Below are positions 22,600-34,000 of a DNA stretch of 64,000 nt, piece by piece. The DNA is from Prunella strophiata. Lineage: Eukaryota > Chordata > Aves > Passeriformes > Prunellidae. Each line of letters begins with the position of its first letter. Position 1 is the first letter of the stretch. The translations under genes and the position numbers were made by a program. Below the pieces are notes generated by a model. That model was given only the letters and a program-made list of their open reading frames with translations. It had not been told where the DNA came from and ran no database searches. Where the stretch lies: assembly GCA_036583965.1 (NCBI GenBank), contig JAZBQD010000001.1, positions 21,747,569 through 21,811,568 of the forward strand, in the 5' to 3' direction.

Positions 22600-22965
22600 T
22601 CCCTATTCTCCCCTTTCCCAACTCTCCTGGTACTTCCCCATCTTGTAAACTCTTCATTCTCTGTTCTTTGTATATTTTCACTAAACCTTCAGATAGTTCC
22701 AAAATTCATTGGTGCATCTGTGTTCATCCTTCCTTGCCATCCCTCAGCTTCCCAGCTCCTGCCTATATTTCCTCCATGCCTACCTTAGTTCTCACCATTC
22801 CCTTTTCCTCTGCCTCCCTCTGAAGCACCTCCTTGGGACCTCTTCCTTCTCTTCTGTGCTGTTTCCTCCTCAGGCACTTCGATGATCCACTTCTGCTCCC
22901 ACCTTCCTCTCCCTGTCATCCTCTTGGCTGTCCCCACCTCCCTTCAGTGGCTGTTTTGAGGGGCT
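22600..22965. other. Pyrimidine-biased stretch
   Basis: About 360 bases are dominated by C and T on the plus strand (CCTTCC, CCTCTGCCTCC, CTTCTCTTCTG words) without a fixed period. Confidence 0.6.
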
Positions 22966-23109
22966 CCTGGGTGATTCTTCCACCTGCCAAGGTCACAGTG
23001 GTCACATCCTGAATTCCATGGAATCCACTTCTACCCTGTGGCATATTTCTCCTTGCCTCTCCACCAGTATTCCCCAATATGATCTGCAAAAATCAGTTTT
23101 CCCCAAACT

Positions 23110-23187
23110 TAACCCTCAGTTGGATGTTAGCCTTCAGAATTTCCAGACTAACCCTCGGCTGGATGTTAGCTTTCCTACTTCCATGTT
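23110..23187. repeat. 39-bp x 2 tandem duplication
   Basis: 'TAACCCTCAGTTGGATGTTA' at 23110 recurs as 'TAACCCTCGGCTGGATGTTA' at 23149, each followed by GC(C/T)TTC. Confidence 0.8.
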
Positions 23188-23688
23188 TTTTCACAGGAAA
23201 AAAATCCATTCCCTATCCTTCAAGGCAGTGCTGTTCTCACCTATTTCACTGCTGGTGCACTTCCACCTCTTGGGATTCACACCCACTGGGCAGAAGTATC
23301 CACAGAGACTGAACTGCTGCCTCAGGTGTGCCAGCATCTGGAAGCAGCCATGTATTTGACTGAGAGAGATCAAGGATCCTACATCCCTTTTTCCAGCACT
23401 GAGTCCAGGTGTTTTGTCACAGAGAGCTTTGGCTGCTGGTAGGAGACCCAGATTTACACCCAGAGTTAACTTCACACTTCATTCCCCTCTACAGAGCCAG
23501 CCTGGATCAGATGCGATGCTGGAATAAAAGAAGTAATGCTCACAGTCTGGCTGATTCTGGATTCCTCCTGTCCCACCTCCTTTGTCTCCAAATTAAAGAA
23601 AATAACAGGAAGAGTAAGGAGTAACCCACTAGCAGACCATGCCCTGAGCACAAGGCGAACCAAGGCTGCTAAAGCACAAACCAAGCAT
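23188..23688. other. Unique sequence
   Basis: Nothing is recognised. Confidence 0.3.
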
Positions 23689-23709
23689 TGCATTCCCTAA
23701 GGGAATGCA
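23689..23709. repeat. 21-bp perfect inverted repeat
   Basis: TGCATTCCC-TAA-GGGAATGCA: nine-base arms around a three-base spacer, about 200 bases left of the possible env relic. Confidence 0.9.
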
Positions 23710-23912
23710 GGGATTCCTAAAGGATAGTGGTGGGAAGGCTGGCAGTCCCTAGTACCTATGCAAAACCACTCCTGGGTATTTGCCCCAGCTAAACCTAAGA
23801 GTAACCTTCGAGTAAAGTCAGCCTGGGGCTAAACATTGATCACTTTAATGCCCTGAAAAAGCAGCTCAAACAAAGGGAGTTTATCTAAGTAAGGGACTAC
23901 AATCGCCATGAC

Positions 23913-24215
23913 ATGAGCAGGCCAACATCAAACAAAACAGCAAAAACAGCCCACAGCACAGGAATACTGATGATCCTGCCCATTGCTGGGCTGCTCTGTC
24001 CTGTCTGGCAGCAGATTTACAGTAAATGGTGTTCAGTAGGCTACAGGTGGGAATCACTGGGACCGTTTTGCATTCTCGATGATAATTGTAACAAATCTCA
24101 AGTATTAGGTTGGTACCAATCTTTGTGTAATGGCACAGCAGCTTATAATGGACAGATCCCTCCCTGCCCTGCTGCCAATGCTCTGCTGCTGCCCCAGGCT
24201 CCCTTTGGCCTCCTT
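23913..24215 (+). pseudogene. Possible endogenous retrovirus env-like relic (tentative)
   Basis: The open frame begins with a polar leader and then a hydrophobic segment ('GILMILPIAGLLCPVW') like a signal peptide. A Trp/Cys-bearing region follows ('SLGPFCILDDNCNK', 'VLGWYQSLCNGTA') with an N-G-T glycosylation motif. That layout fits the start of a retroviral envelope protein. Near 24200 the frame runs into GC-rich sequence and then the 40-bp tandem repeat, so any envelope reading ends there. I see no gag, pol or flanking LTRs. It could also be a chance frame; family assignment needs a protein search. Confidence 0.3.
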
Positions 24216-24220
24216 GGCCC

Positions 24221-24417
24221 AGGACCCTCTGCTGGCCCCAGGGACAGCTCGGTGTCCCCCAGGACCCTCTGCTGGCCCCAGGGACAGCTCGGTGTCCCCC
24301 AGGACCCTCTGCTGGCCCCAGGGACAGCTCGGTGTCCCCAGGACCCTCTGCTGGCCCAGGGACAGCTCGGTGTCCCCCAGGACCCTCTGCTGGCCCAGGG
24401 ACAGCTCAGTGTCCCCC
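24221..24417. repeat. 39/40-bp x 5 GC-rich minisatellite
   Basis: Units begin at 24221, 24261, 24301, 24340 and 24379 (lengths 40, 40, 39, 39, 39). Each reads 'AGGACCCTCTGCTGGCCC', 'AGGGACAGCTCGGTGT' and a C run. The 39-bp units lack one C: unit 3 in the terminal C run, units 4 and 5 in GGCCC(C)A. Open frames through it (to 201 codons) come from its stop-free sequence. Confidence 0.97.
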
Positions 24418-24569
24418 AGGTCCTTCTCCACAGAGCTGCTCCAGCAGGTTCCCCCCAGGCTGTGCTGGTGCCCGGTGTTGTTCCTGCCCAGGTTCAAGAC
24501 CTGCATTTCCCTTGCTGAGTTTCAAACAGTTCTTCTCTGCTCATCTCTCCAAGCTGTCAAGGCTCTATG

Positions 24570-24593
24570 AATAATAAATAATAAATAATAAAT
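24570..24593. repeat. AATAATA heptamer repeat
   Basis: About 3.4 copies of AATAATA. Confidence 0.9.
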
Positions 24594-27500
24594 CCTCTAT
24601 TGTTCCACATTCAGAAGCAAAATTTACATCTTAAACTCTAAATCTTCCCTCTCAATCTGTGGGCTAAAATGTCACGTCACCTTTTTGACCCCTCAAGGGA
24701 AATTTAGTAGTGAAGGGGAAGCATTAGATCTATACCCAATTATTATTTTCAAGTGAGAACAGTGCTTCATTTTGTGATTTATACTCAGTTCAACTGAACT
24801 GCATTAATTCTAAATCTGAATAATTTTAGGAAGTGAACGTCCTGCTGAGTAGAACACGATAGAAATAAGAAATATAAAGGCAGTGTAAACATACATCCTT
24901 TCATTACAGAAGCCTCTATTTCTAAACAGCCTCACATTCTTGGGGAGAGGGAGCAAATAGTTCATTTATTTAAAAGCAGCAAGAAACTCTTACAGTGGTA
25001 AGTTACATATGAGCATTTTCTTTGCCAAGCAACACCTAGCTTTGCTTAGGGACATTTGTTTATACTGGGGAGAGAAACTATTCTGGTAATTCAATAAACA
25101 CTACAACAGGCTCTCCACCTAAATTGACTTTTAGGCTGAGTAATGAAAATTTCAATGGGAAAGAGAACTTTTGGGACAATAAGCCCTGAAGACACTTCAC
25201 CAAAGACCAGCATCTCATTTTTACTAGAGCTGAACTCACATTACATCTTGTGTTGTTTTGAGCTTTTAAACTTTACTGTGACAATCCTCATTTCTTCCCT
25301 ACATTCCCATTCTAGAATACAAAATGGCAAAGACTGATTTTCCATCCTGTTTCCTTCCCCCTGGGCATTAGCTTGGTCAGAGCAGTACTTTTAACAGGGA
25401 ATTTCCCTCTCCCACACACAGCTATGAATCTTTGGACAATTACCATCATCAAGACTGTTTTTTGCATTGAAAAAAGGAAAGAAGTGTTTTCTTTCCTTTG
25501 CAAGAGCCATCAGCTTTGCCCAGTGGTGATATGTTGCCTTCCTGCCTCCACCAAAACCTTTGGCTGTTTTGAGTGCATGATTTATATTCCCTATCATCAC
25601 TTAACTGGCTCATAGCTTTGCTGTTCAGTACCTGGAACCCAGCAGATTTTCCTCCACAGGGCTGTTTCCTGGAATACTCCATTTCACAAATCAAAGATAG
25701 TCAAAATAAAGGATGAAAGCCAACTTTTTTTGTCCCTACAAAATAACAGGTTGTCTTTGGGAGGATTCAAAACTTCTGTCTTCACAACACAAAATACCAG
25801 TGCATCAAAACAGGCAGAAATGGTGTCCAGCAAAGACAAGTGAGATCAAAACCAGGACAAAAAAACATGGAAAAGAGTAAGTTACAGTGACATTGGGGTG
25901 GTGGAAATCCCTTCACACCTGACCATGACCCTCACACCGGAGATGCTGCAGAAATGAAATCTCATTTTTCTCCCCAGTGTCTCTATGTATGAACTATTTT
26001 TTAGGTCCTAACAGGCAACAGGAATTGGATGATGAAATCACTCTCACTGCCATCTGCTCCAAAAGAAAAACAAAGAAACCAAACCTCCCAGAAATCCTTT
26101 GTGTTTGCAAAGAAATTCACCCTCCCAGTGTGGGGATTTTGACCCAGTCCTGTGAGTACCATGAACACCCAGCTTTCCATTTGGTCAAAAACACTCTGTT
26201 GCAAATCGAAGGCGCCATGTAAAAATAGTCACAGTGACAATAGCAACGCTAATAATGAGGATGGAGATCTTTCTAAACCATGAACAAATGTTGATTTTAC
26301 TCTAAAATTAACTCGTGGAGAATGGGAGCATTTTTGTAATCCTTGTGTTCATTGTTGGCTTCCTTCTGTTGAGCTTTCTGGATGCTATTTCTGAGAGGGA
26401 AGAATGAGTCACTGTCTTGTCTTGCGAATGAGCCCTGGGGTGGAGCTCCATGTCAGCTGGCAGAGAAGGAATTTGGGGGCAGGTGCTTTTCAGGAGACCA
26501 TGGCAAACACCCAGCAAGTAACAGTGGAGCCTCTATTCTGGGATTAAATACAACATGAGAAATGAAGGTGCTTAAGAACAGGACAGACAAGGAGAGCTTT
26601 GATTAGAAGGTACACCCACAAGAGCAAGGCACCCTGATAACCCTCTCAAGGATTATCAGGAAGGGATAGGAGTGGCTCCATGGCTGCTGAGGTTTGCCAG
26701 GAGAGTGTGTTCACTTGGGAATTTTATTTCTCTTCAGCCACTGAATGCTCACTTTTTTGAGAAAATCCATATGACACTGAAAATTTCCTGAAGTGTCTCC
26801 ATTTCAGAGCTTGTTTAGCTTCACCTGCCAGGAGGCCATAAGAGTTGAGTGTGCCTCAGATTTTGGGAGTATCTTCAGCAGAGAATCAGGTGTGCTTGAG
26901 CTTTTGGGAGCACTTTCAGCACCAAGCTATAGTCACCCAAGGATGGGTTAAATGGGGGTTTCCAGGGCCTAGATCATAGGGAAAATCCCCTTTGAACAAA
27001 TAGCTGAGCAGTCCATGCCACAACAGCTCATGCAGAGCTCAGACTCTAAGGTACCTTTTACCCCGAAATATCAGCATACAAGAAAGTTTTTGTGATTTAT
27101 AATTACTGCTTCTTTCTTGAAAAGCCACAGCTTTGAAGACCTTGCAAAGCCTCAGGCACTAAGGAGCTGTTATTGCCACCTTTTAACTTACAAAATCAGA
27201 TATTTCCTTGTACTTGGAGCAAAGAGCCAAAAATAGCACGCAGATATTTCCATGTGCAGAACTGAATATGCTGCCACCTTCTTCAGCTCTGGCCAAAACT
27301 CAACTCAGCAACAGGTGACCCCAGTGATTTTTGACCCTCACATTTAGGGCAGCAACCTCCATCCCAGTCCTAGAATCCCACAGCTTTTGTAGCATCCAGC
27401 CCAAGAGCAGATCCAACACCTGAGGCAACCCCAGGGCCTCTCACAATTAATGACAACACCCAAGGGTGCTCCTGATTCACCCCACGTGTTTCTTTAGTCA

Positions 27501-27849
27501 CTTAGCACACAGATGACACTTGTTCTGAAGTCTGACCAGAATGAGAAGGATGTTGAGGTATTTAGGACTCTGTATTTTGGAGGCCAGTGAAAAAGGACCA
27601 GCAGAATGGATTCAGCAGGTTGGGAGAAAGTGCAGAGTTTCATGTTCCTCACTTCTCTCCCTACCCAAAGCAGTGGGCACTAATGTCCCACCCAGCCTCA
27701 GGGGTTACAGGACTCCAGCAGAGCCGATTTCTTCCTTTGCTTTTATGTTTGCTATAAAGGCTTTAGAACCTCAGCACTGATTCTTAAACACACCCAAACC
27801 CCCAGGAACTCAGGATTACTGAGGAGCTCCTTGAACAAAGAAACTTCAA
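24594..27849. other. Repeat-poor unique sequence, no gene recognised
   Basis: Over 3 kb without a recognisable CR1 or LTR copy, which stands out in this window. Near 26230 there is a GTCAC-A-GTGAC inverted repeat. Open frames on both strands (25143-25694, 25977-26222) show no known domain. Confidence 0.4.
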
Positions 27850-29250
27850 TCTGCCTTTTAGAATGTTGTGTTCCCTTTCCCCAGCTCAATCCCAAATTTG
27901 CTGCAGGACATCGCAGGCACAAAACCCTTTAACGTGGCCCTTCTGCACCAAGTCATCTGCTAATGTCCCCTGTTAAGTGATCTAAGCCTGGCCTCAATCT
28001 TCTGTTAATGAAAGAGAAGGAGGAGGGTACTTTAAACTGCTATTATTAGCTCTTAGTACCTGTCCAAAGAAAACAAAACAGAGCCTTTAGTTCCCCAGGC
28101 TCCCGAAGGAAATCAGCCTATGCAAAACAAACTCACAATGGGGGAAAAACATTGTGGTGCCCAGAGATTTCTTCCATTAAGTGTCTGCTTGAGGAACAAC
28201 CTCCCATCGACATTAAAAAAATAAAAAAATAAAAAAGAAACCAAACAGCAGTGCTATAATTTAATCTTTACACTCAGCAAACTGAATGTTAACTGCTGTA
28301 ATTTTATTTGAAGCTCCGGGATGGTTCCCTGGATTGAGTTAGGGTGGAATTTTGGCACCAGCTTAAAAATCGATAGTGCAGCAGGAGCACCTTTGTGTTG
28401 TCCATCATCTTCACGTGATGCAGGGGGTGCTGTCACCTTAGCCCAGGTTCAAATGTTCCAGAATTTGGAATTTCCCGGCAGTCCATCCCTGCAGAGGCAC
28501 ATTCTGCTGCTGTGCCCACCTCACGGATGGCCCTGGGGTACAGGAGAGGGCTCCTGCACTTTGTCAAAGACTCCTCTAGAAGCTGAGATAAGCCTGAGGA
28601 CTTGAACCCCTACCTTTGCTAAAACACCACTAAAAACAAACCCTGGAAATGCTCCCGAGCTCCAGAACTCCCATCCCTGAAAATGAACGCCAATTTCCTG
28701 CCGTGTTTTCATAAATCTGCAAGGGATCTGAATATTTTTTTAGCAATTACTGAAAATTTAGGTCAAATATTTCCTAGAAGGCGGCCTCCAATATTTGATG
28801 ACTGTAGAAAAGGGTAACATATGCGATTGCTTGATTGCTCCCCTAACGGGCTCATGGATAATTAACCATTACAGGGTAATTGATATGTACGTAAATGGAT
28901 TAGGTGCTTAAAGTTCAGCCGGTGTCCCTCAGATAAACTGGTTCCATGCACACCTGGGATTTCAGCTGGATTTTCCTCTCATATTCATTATGCAGCCTGA
29001 CTAATTTAGGGAAAGGGTGATTCATGTCCCAACTAATTGACAAAGCATTTCGAACTCTCTGTGAATGCAGGTCTTTTGAGATATAAAGAGAGAAGAAAAA
29101 GCCGCAATGTTAATTTAGGTTTACTTTTTCTCAACTTCTCTTCCAGGAAGTTACCAATTCCCTACTTTGATATTTGTCTAATTCAATAAAGGCAAATGAG
29201 AAAATAAGGACCTCTTCTACAAGCAGTCTTTCAGTTGGGCATTCTTTTCA
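27850..29250. promoter_or_regulatory. Candidate conserved non-coding (enhancer-like) block
   Basis: The stretch has no recognised transposon and is dense in developmental factor motifs. There is a converging SOX-type pair (CACAATG at 28134-28140, CATTGTG at 28150-28156). Homeodomain cores occur at about 28859-28870 ('ATAATTAACCAT') and 28877-28910 ('GGTAATTGATATGT', 'GTAAATGGATTAGG'). A POU/homeodomain-like 'TATTCATTATGCAG' lies near 28980 and 'CAACTAATTGACAAAG' near 29030. Isolated CpGs survive ('ATGCGATTGC', 'CTAACGGGC', 'GCCGGTG'). Texture of this kind is typical of vertebrate conserved non-coding elements. Conservation itself is inferred, not seen. Confidence 0.4.
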
Positions 29251-29965
29251 CTTTGGAATATTTTTTTTTCAACACAAAACCAGATTTTATAAATATACTA
29301 ATGCCTACTGCTTGTAGATTACATTGTGAATGACAAACATCAACAATTAAACTTTGAATCTGAGCTAGGGCTGCTTGGATCTTACTGCTTCTGAGTTTTT
29401 AATATGTTTCAGATTGCTGAAAGCTCCTGAGGGGGAAGGATCATTACTGTTTTCCCACAAATAATTTCTAAAGAGCCCCTGGTACCCCACAAAATGGAGG
29501 ATTTATATAAGAACAAGCATAAAAACATTACATTTTTCAAGCTGTCTCAACTTCTCTCATGTCCATATCCAAATTCAGCAATACACTCATCTGTGTCCAA
29601 TGCTTTTGATGTCCTTTTGTTCTCCACACTCCTTTCCTGCTGCAGCCACATTTCCCAATGCCACACTTTAAATACTGATGGTTTATTGCTGTCTAAACCA
29701 ACTGCAGATATATTTACAAGACAAACAACTTGGTTCTCATTTTTTGCTACAACCATTACAACAGATTGGTGTTGGGTGGATTTGTGCAGCTGAAGCTGCC
29801 TTGCAAATAATTCAAAATGCAAAAAAAATCTTGGAACAAGACAAACTGCAAAATTTGGTTTGGGTCTCATACACTGATAAAGTCCTCCTTTAAATTATAA
29901 CCTCATGGTGTAACAAGGAAATGAATAAATCAGGGCCAGAGAAAAATACCATAAGAGCGAGCCAG
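29251..29965. other. Unique sequence, no gene recognised
   Basis: Frames on both strands (29494-29793 plus, 29547-29870 minus) overlap and resemble no protein I know. Confidence 0.35.
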
Positions 29966-30258
29966 CCTTCCTTCCTTCCTTCCTTCCTTCCTTCCTTCCT
30001 TCCTTCCTTCCTTCCTTCCTTCCTTCCTTCCTTCCTTCCTTCCTCCTTCCTTCCTTCCTTCCTTCCTTCCTTCCTTCCTTCCTTCCTTCCTTCCTTCCTT
30101 CCTTCCTTCCTCCTCCTTCCTTCCTTCCTTCCTTCCTTCCTTCCTTCCTTCCTTCCTTCCTTCCTTCCTTCCTTCCTTCCTTCCTTCCTTCCTTCCTTCC
30201 TTCCTTCCTTCCTTCCTTCCTTCCTTCCTTCCTTCCTTTTCCTCCCTCCCTCCCTCCC
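29966..30258. repeat. (CCTT)n microsatellite, about 290 bp
   Basis: Near-pure CCTT from 29966 to about 30236, broken by 'CCTCC' interruptions near 30041-30046 and 30109-30116, then switching to (TCCC)n at 30241-30258. The minus strand is all purine (AAGG). Frames of 111-167 codons through it (Ser/Phe/Leu/Pro on plus, Gly/Arg/Lys/Glu on minus) are artefacts. Confidence 0.99.
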
Positions 30259-30949
30259 AAGACAAGCACAGTTAATACCATTTCACAAGACACAAACATG
30301 GATCATTCCTTGTTTTCCAGTGGGGGAAATTAAACTTGCTGGAATTAAGAGCACAGGAGTAAATTATTGGGAAATTCCAAGCAGCAGGAGAACCAGGGGA
30401 TGTCTGTGTATTAGCCTGCCATGAAGGTGTGAGCACTGAATGCACTCTTTGTAAACCAAGTTCATTCCATAGCATTTTATCCAAACTCCAGCCTTGAAGC
30501 AGCAGATGTTGAAGCTTTTCCTAAATGTATTTACAGATATTTATAAAAAGCAAATGCAATGGGAGGTTCTCACATCTCAGAAGACTGAGCTTTGCAATGA
30601 ACTGAGTTAGGAAAAGAACATTTCCATGACTTGTATCAGTTTTTCCTGGGAGACAATGTCTGCTGCCAGGGGATTAAATCCAAACGGTTTTTTGTAACAT
30701 GCATTTTTTGCCACTTAGAAAACTACAGAGGTAACAAGGAACACACAGGAAATACAGAAAGCATCAGCTGGGAAATTAGGCAGCACAGGAAAGCCAAGAT
30801 AACACAACAATTTGACTTGAACACTTATTCCATCCCAAACCAGGATTTCTTCTGCATATTTAAATGTATAGCGCCTACAGCGCCCACTGAGCTAACCCTT
30901 CCTACAAGAATCAGCACCTAAACCAATCATTCCAAATAAATCATGGCCT
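30259..30949. other. Unique sequence, no gene recognised
   Basis: Nothing is recognised. Confidence 0.35.
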
Positions 30950-31260
30950 GCCTTGTTTGTGCATGGTTTAGTCTCAGATACTCCAGGGGAAATTGCAGAA
31001 GTAGAGCCAGCCTGCCAGGTGACAGCTTGGCCAGGGAAAATAATTGGCATCGTGCTCGGAGGTGCGCGACGCCCGCTCCTCCATCATGTGCTAACAGGGA
31101 AGGCTAAAAACCAGTCAGCCTCACCCTGCCAGGCCTCCAGGTGAAAATATTCCCATTCCTTCTGTAGCAGGAGATCTGGAGGCCAGTGCTATGCATTGCA
31201 TTTATTATGATAAAAGGTGTTTATGGTGATTTATGGGAGGTGTGGAAAAGGCTTACTCTC
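30950..31260. promoter_or_regulatory. Candidate conserved non-coding element
   Basis: A transposon-free block holds an isolated CpG cluster ('ATCGTGCTCGGAGGTGCGCG', 'ACGCCCGCTCC') at about 31050-31080. It sits between AT-rich motif-dense flanks ('AAAATAATTGGC', 'ATGCATTGCATTTATTATGA'). It is too short for a CpG island. CpG retention outside an island can reflect purifying selection. Confidence 0.3.
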
Positions 31261-31384
31261 AGTGCCAGCGTTCAGCTGTTTCCCCCTGGAGCTGGCAAAG
31301 TGTTTCAAGGCACATGGAGAGTTTAAGGAGAGGTAAAGAGCTCCGTGTTTGCACATCTGTGCATATAACAGCACAGAATGTACA

Positions 31385-31552
31385 GGCTTCCCAGAGAAGC
31401 TGTGGCTGCCCCTGGATCCCTGGAAGTGTCCAGGGCTAGGCTGGACAGGACTTGGAGCAGCCTGGAATAGTGGAAGATGTCCTTGCCCATGGGGGTGGCA
31501 CTGCATGGGGTTTAAGGTCCCTTTCAACACAAACCATTCCATGATTCTGTGG
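31385..31552 (+). mobile_element. CR1 LINE 3' end
   Basis: Sense copy: 'AGCTGTGGCTGCCCCTGGAT', 'GGAAGTGTCCAGGGCTAGGC', 'GGGGTTTAAGGTCCC', 'CCATTCCATGATTCTGTG'. Confidence 0.92.
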
Positions 31553-32785
31553 CAAGAGCTATGCAAGAGTTAGCATAAAGTGGGACTTAATATAAAAAAA
31601 ATTTCCCCCAAATTTTCCCAAGGTTTTAAAAATATTAGCTGTGCTACATTGCCCATCACTCCACTTTTCAAAATGCTTCCCAGGATTTGAAAGCAAACAC
31701 TACACTGCAAGTAAATTAAAAAAAAAAAATAATCTGCCTTTTCTCCTTACATGCAACAGATCACACGATTTTTTTCCCATTTTGCACTAAGTATTTAAGA
31801 CTCAGTGGCAGTCATAAGAACAATTGGCAAGCAGGTTGCGCAGTGCTAAATTTGTGTCATCTTCGTGAGCAGTAAAAACCCCCAATGCTGCTGGATTTAC
31901 AAACGACTTGCAGGGAACTCACTGCTAAGTGTGCAAAGGAGAGAGAATTCCCAAACAGCCTTTGGTGGAAAGCAGAATCCCAGGGATTCAGCTCCAAGGT
32001 GAAGAGCAGCAAATTGTGGTGCTCAGCAGAGCAATCAACGACACACATCCACTTAGACAGGAAGATCAGACTGATTTCCCAGGTGTTTGACAAAGGCAAC
32101 AGCTGCCAAATTCTTCTTGTTTATCCATCATCTCCCCATGGGGACACCTCACTTTCCATCCCATGGCAGCTCAGTTTCCCTGGGAGCCTTTGGTCAGCAT
32201 CCCCAGCCAGGGCTTTTGGAAAGGCATTTCTTTGCCCTCACACTTGGTGACAGCTCCAAGGAAGTGCAGCGTGGCTGTAAGGAAGGACTCACCTTCCAAA
32301 CAGGAGTTTGGCATCCTGCTCCAACTCCTCTGTGGTGATACAGATGCAAAATATTCATCCTGCTTTCCTATTCTGGCCTTATTTCCTCCTTTTGTGTCTT
32401 TATTACTCATCTGCCAAACTCTGCGGCCAGAATTTTGCACCTGGTGTGCTTGTGAAAGAACTCCTTAGTTGTCCTGCCCTGCTCAAATTGTTCTGCCAGC
32501 CCTCTCCTGGCACCTTACTGCTGAATCTTCCACATATTGTTCTTTTCCATTTTCTTCTCTTGGACACAGCCTCAGCTTTCTGCAGCCCTCTTGTATTTCT
32601 AGCAACCATCCATTCCCTGCTTCCAGCCAGGGAAGGTTCCTTCTGCATTCTCTGCTCTCTCTTTTGATAATTAGCATGTCCAGAACACCCCACAGGACAA
32701 ACTGTATCCCTGCCATCTGCAAGTATTCAAATTGAGAGTTGTCCCTAACTCAGTTAAAGATGAAAATTGTTTCCTTTTATTAAGT
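31553..32785. other. Unique sequence, no gene recognised
   Basis: Includes an A9 run near 31720. Overlapping frames at 31885-32735 on both strands show no known domain. Confidence 0.35.
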
Positions 32786-32786
32786 T

Positions 32787-32995
32787 CATGGAATCCCATA
32801 AAGGTTAAGGTGGGAAAAGCTCCTCTAAGATCGACAAGTCCAGCTGTCAACCAGCACCACTGTGGTCACCACTAACCCATGTCCCCAGCTGACACATCCA
32901 TAGGGGTTTTGAACATTTCCAGGGGTGAGGACTCCACCACTTCCCTGGGCAGCCCCTCACAATGCCTGACAGTCAGGAAGGAAACCAGCATTCCT
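32787..32995 (-). mobile_element. CR1 LINE 3' fragment, minus strand
   Basis: Antisense copy: 'GAATCCCATAAAGGTTAAGG', 'TCAACCAGCACCACTGTGG', 'CTAACCCATGTCCCCAG', 'CACTTCCCTGGGCAGCCCC'. It is the same subfamily type as the copy at 59865. Confidence 0.88.
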
Positions 32996-33599
32996 GTTTT
33001 TAGGTGATTTTATTGGGAAACCTCTTTCCAAGTTCTTACTGTCTGCTCTAAGGTTTGTATTCCAGAACATCATGGAGACCAGTAAAACCTGCATTTAGGT
33101 CAAGAGCTCACTAAATTCCAGAGTGTAAGAAACCTTTGTGCACTTACAGGATGTTTTCCCTTAGAAAATAATTCCTGGTTTTTGATGGACAGTGTATGAG
33201 CACAAATAAGAAATAAACATGGATTTAAAGCCTCTTTTTACCCTGCTGGCAGTGCCTGAGATTCACACAATCAAGTTTAAGCAACCAAGACTAAAATCTC
33301 AACCAAGAGGCAGGTTTTATATAAAAATCCTCTCCTTCTTGGGATCTCCCATTTCCAGTGTGTTGCCATTTCTATTTATCCACAGAAATTGGCTAACAGG
33401 TACAACTACAGGACATTCCCAAAATCCCTACTGAAATTGGTAGCTTACCAAGCCCTTGTAGCTGTTGATGAACACAAACTCACTGAGCAAAGGTGTTTTG
33501 CTGTCTCCCCCAGCCACAATCCTTCCTTTCCACCCCCAAACTGATAAAAAGATCTCCATGACTGAAAGCAGCTACTTAGGAAACTCCACAGTTCAATTG
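32996..33599. other. Unique sequence
   Basis: Nothing is recognised. Confidence 0.3.
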
Positions 33600-34000
33600 T
33601 TTTCATGAAGCAAAATTAACATTAACAAACTTTTTAGATACAGTGGTTTTACAGCATTTTTTTTTTTTTAATTATAAAATTCAAGTCAAATTGCAATACC
33701 AAGGCAATTAAGGAAAATAGCTAAAATAATATCAGGGCTTCATTGCCTGAGAATTTAAATGAGGCATTAATTAGTCCAAGACAATATTGAAAAATAGAAC
33801 CATCTTGTACCTTATTTAAAATGATCAGCACCATCCACAGGAGCCAAATCTCAGCATCATTAAATAAGTCTTCAGAAATTAATTAAAATAGTTGGAATGT
33901 GCAAAGGCAAAGAATTCTGTCTTTTCAATATCTCTGAGCCTACAAAAAGTCCAGGATTAAGTAATAAGAAATAGTTTTGTAGCTGTTGAGACAGACATTT
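33600..34000. promoter_or_regulatory. AT-rich, homeodomain-motif-dense block
   Basis: Transposon-free AT-rich DNA with repeated TAATT/AATTA words ('GAGGCATTAATTAGTCC', 'AGAAATTAATTAAAATAG') and SOX-like ACAATA. It may be a conserved non-coding element or simply AT-rich background. Confidence 0.25.

Noticed and set aside
22600..22965. Polypyrimidine tract as a splice-rich or regulatory block
   Set aside because: Only a composition bias; no periodic unit, exon or motif order is visible.
24130..24574. Proline-rich repeat protein
   Set aside because: Translation of the 39/40-bp minisatellite; unit lengths not divisible by three shift the frame.
29547..29870. 107-codon minus-strand ORF opposite a 99-codon plus-strand ORF
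   Set aside because: Overlapping frames on both strands and no recognisable protein; treated as chance.
29895..30424. ORFs of Ser/Phe/Leu/Pro and Gly/Arg/Lys/Glu repeats
   Set aside because: Translation of the (CCTT)n microsatellite in both directions; not proteins.
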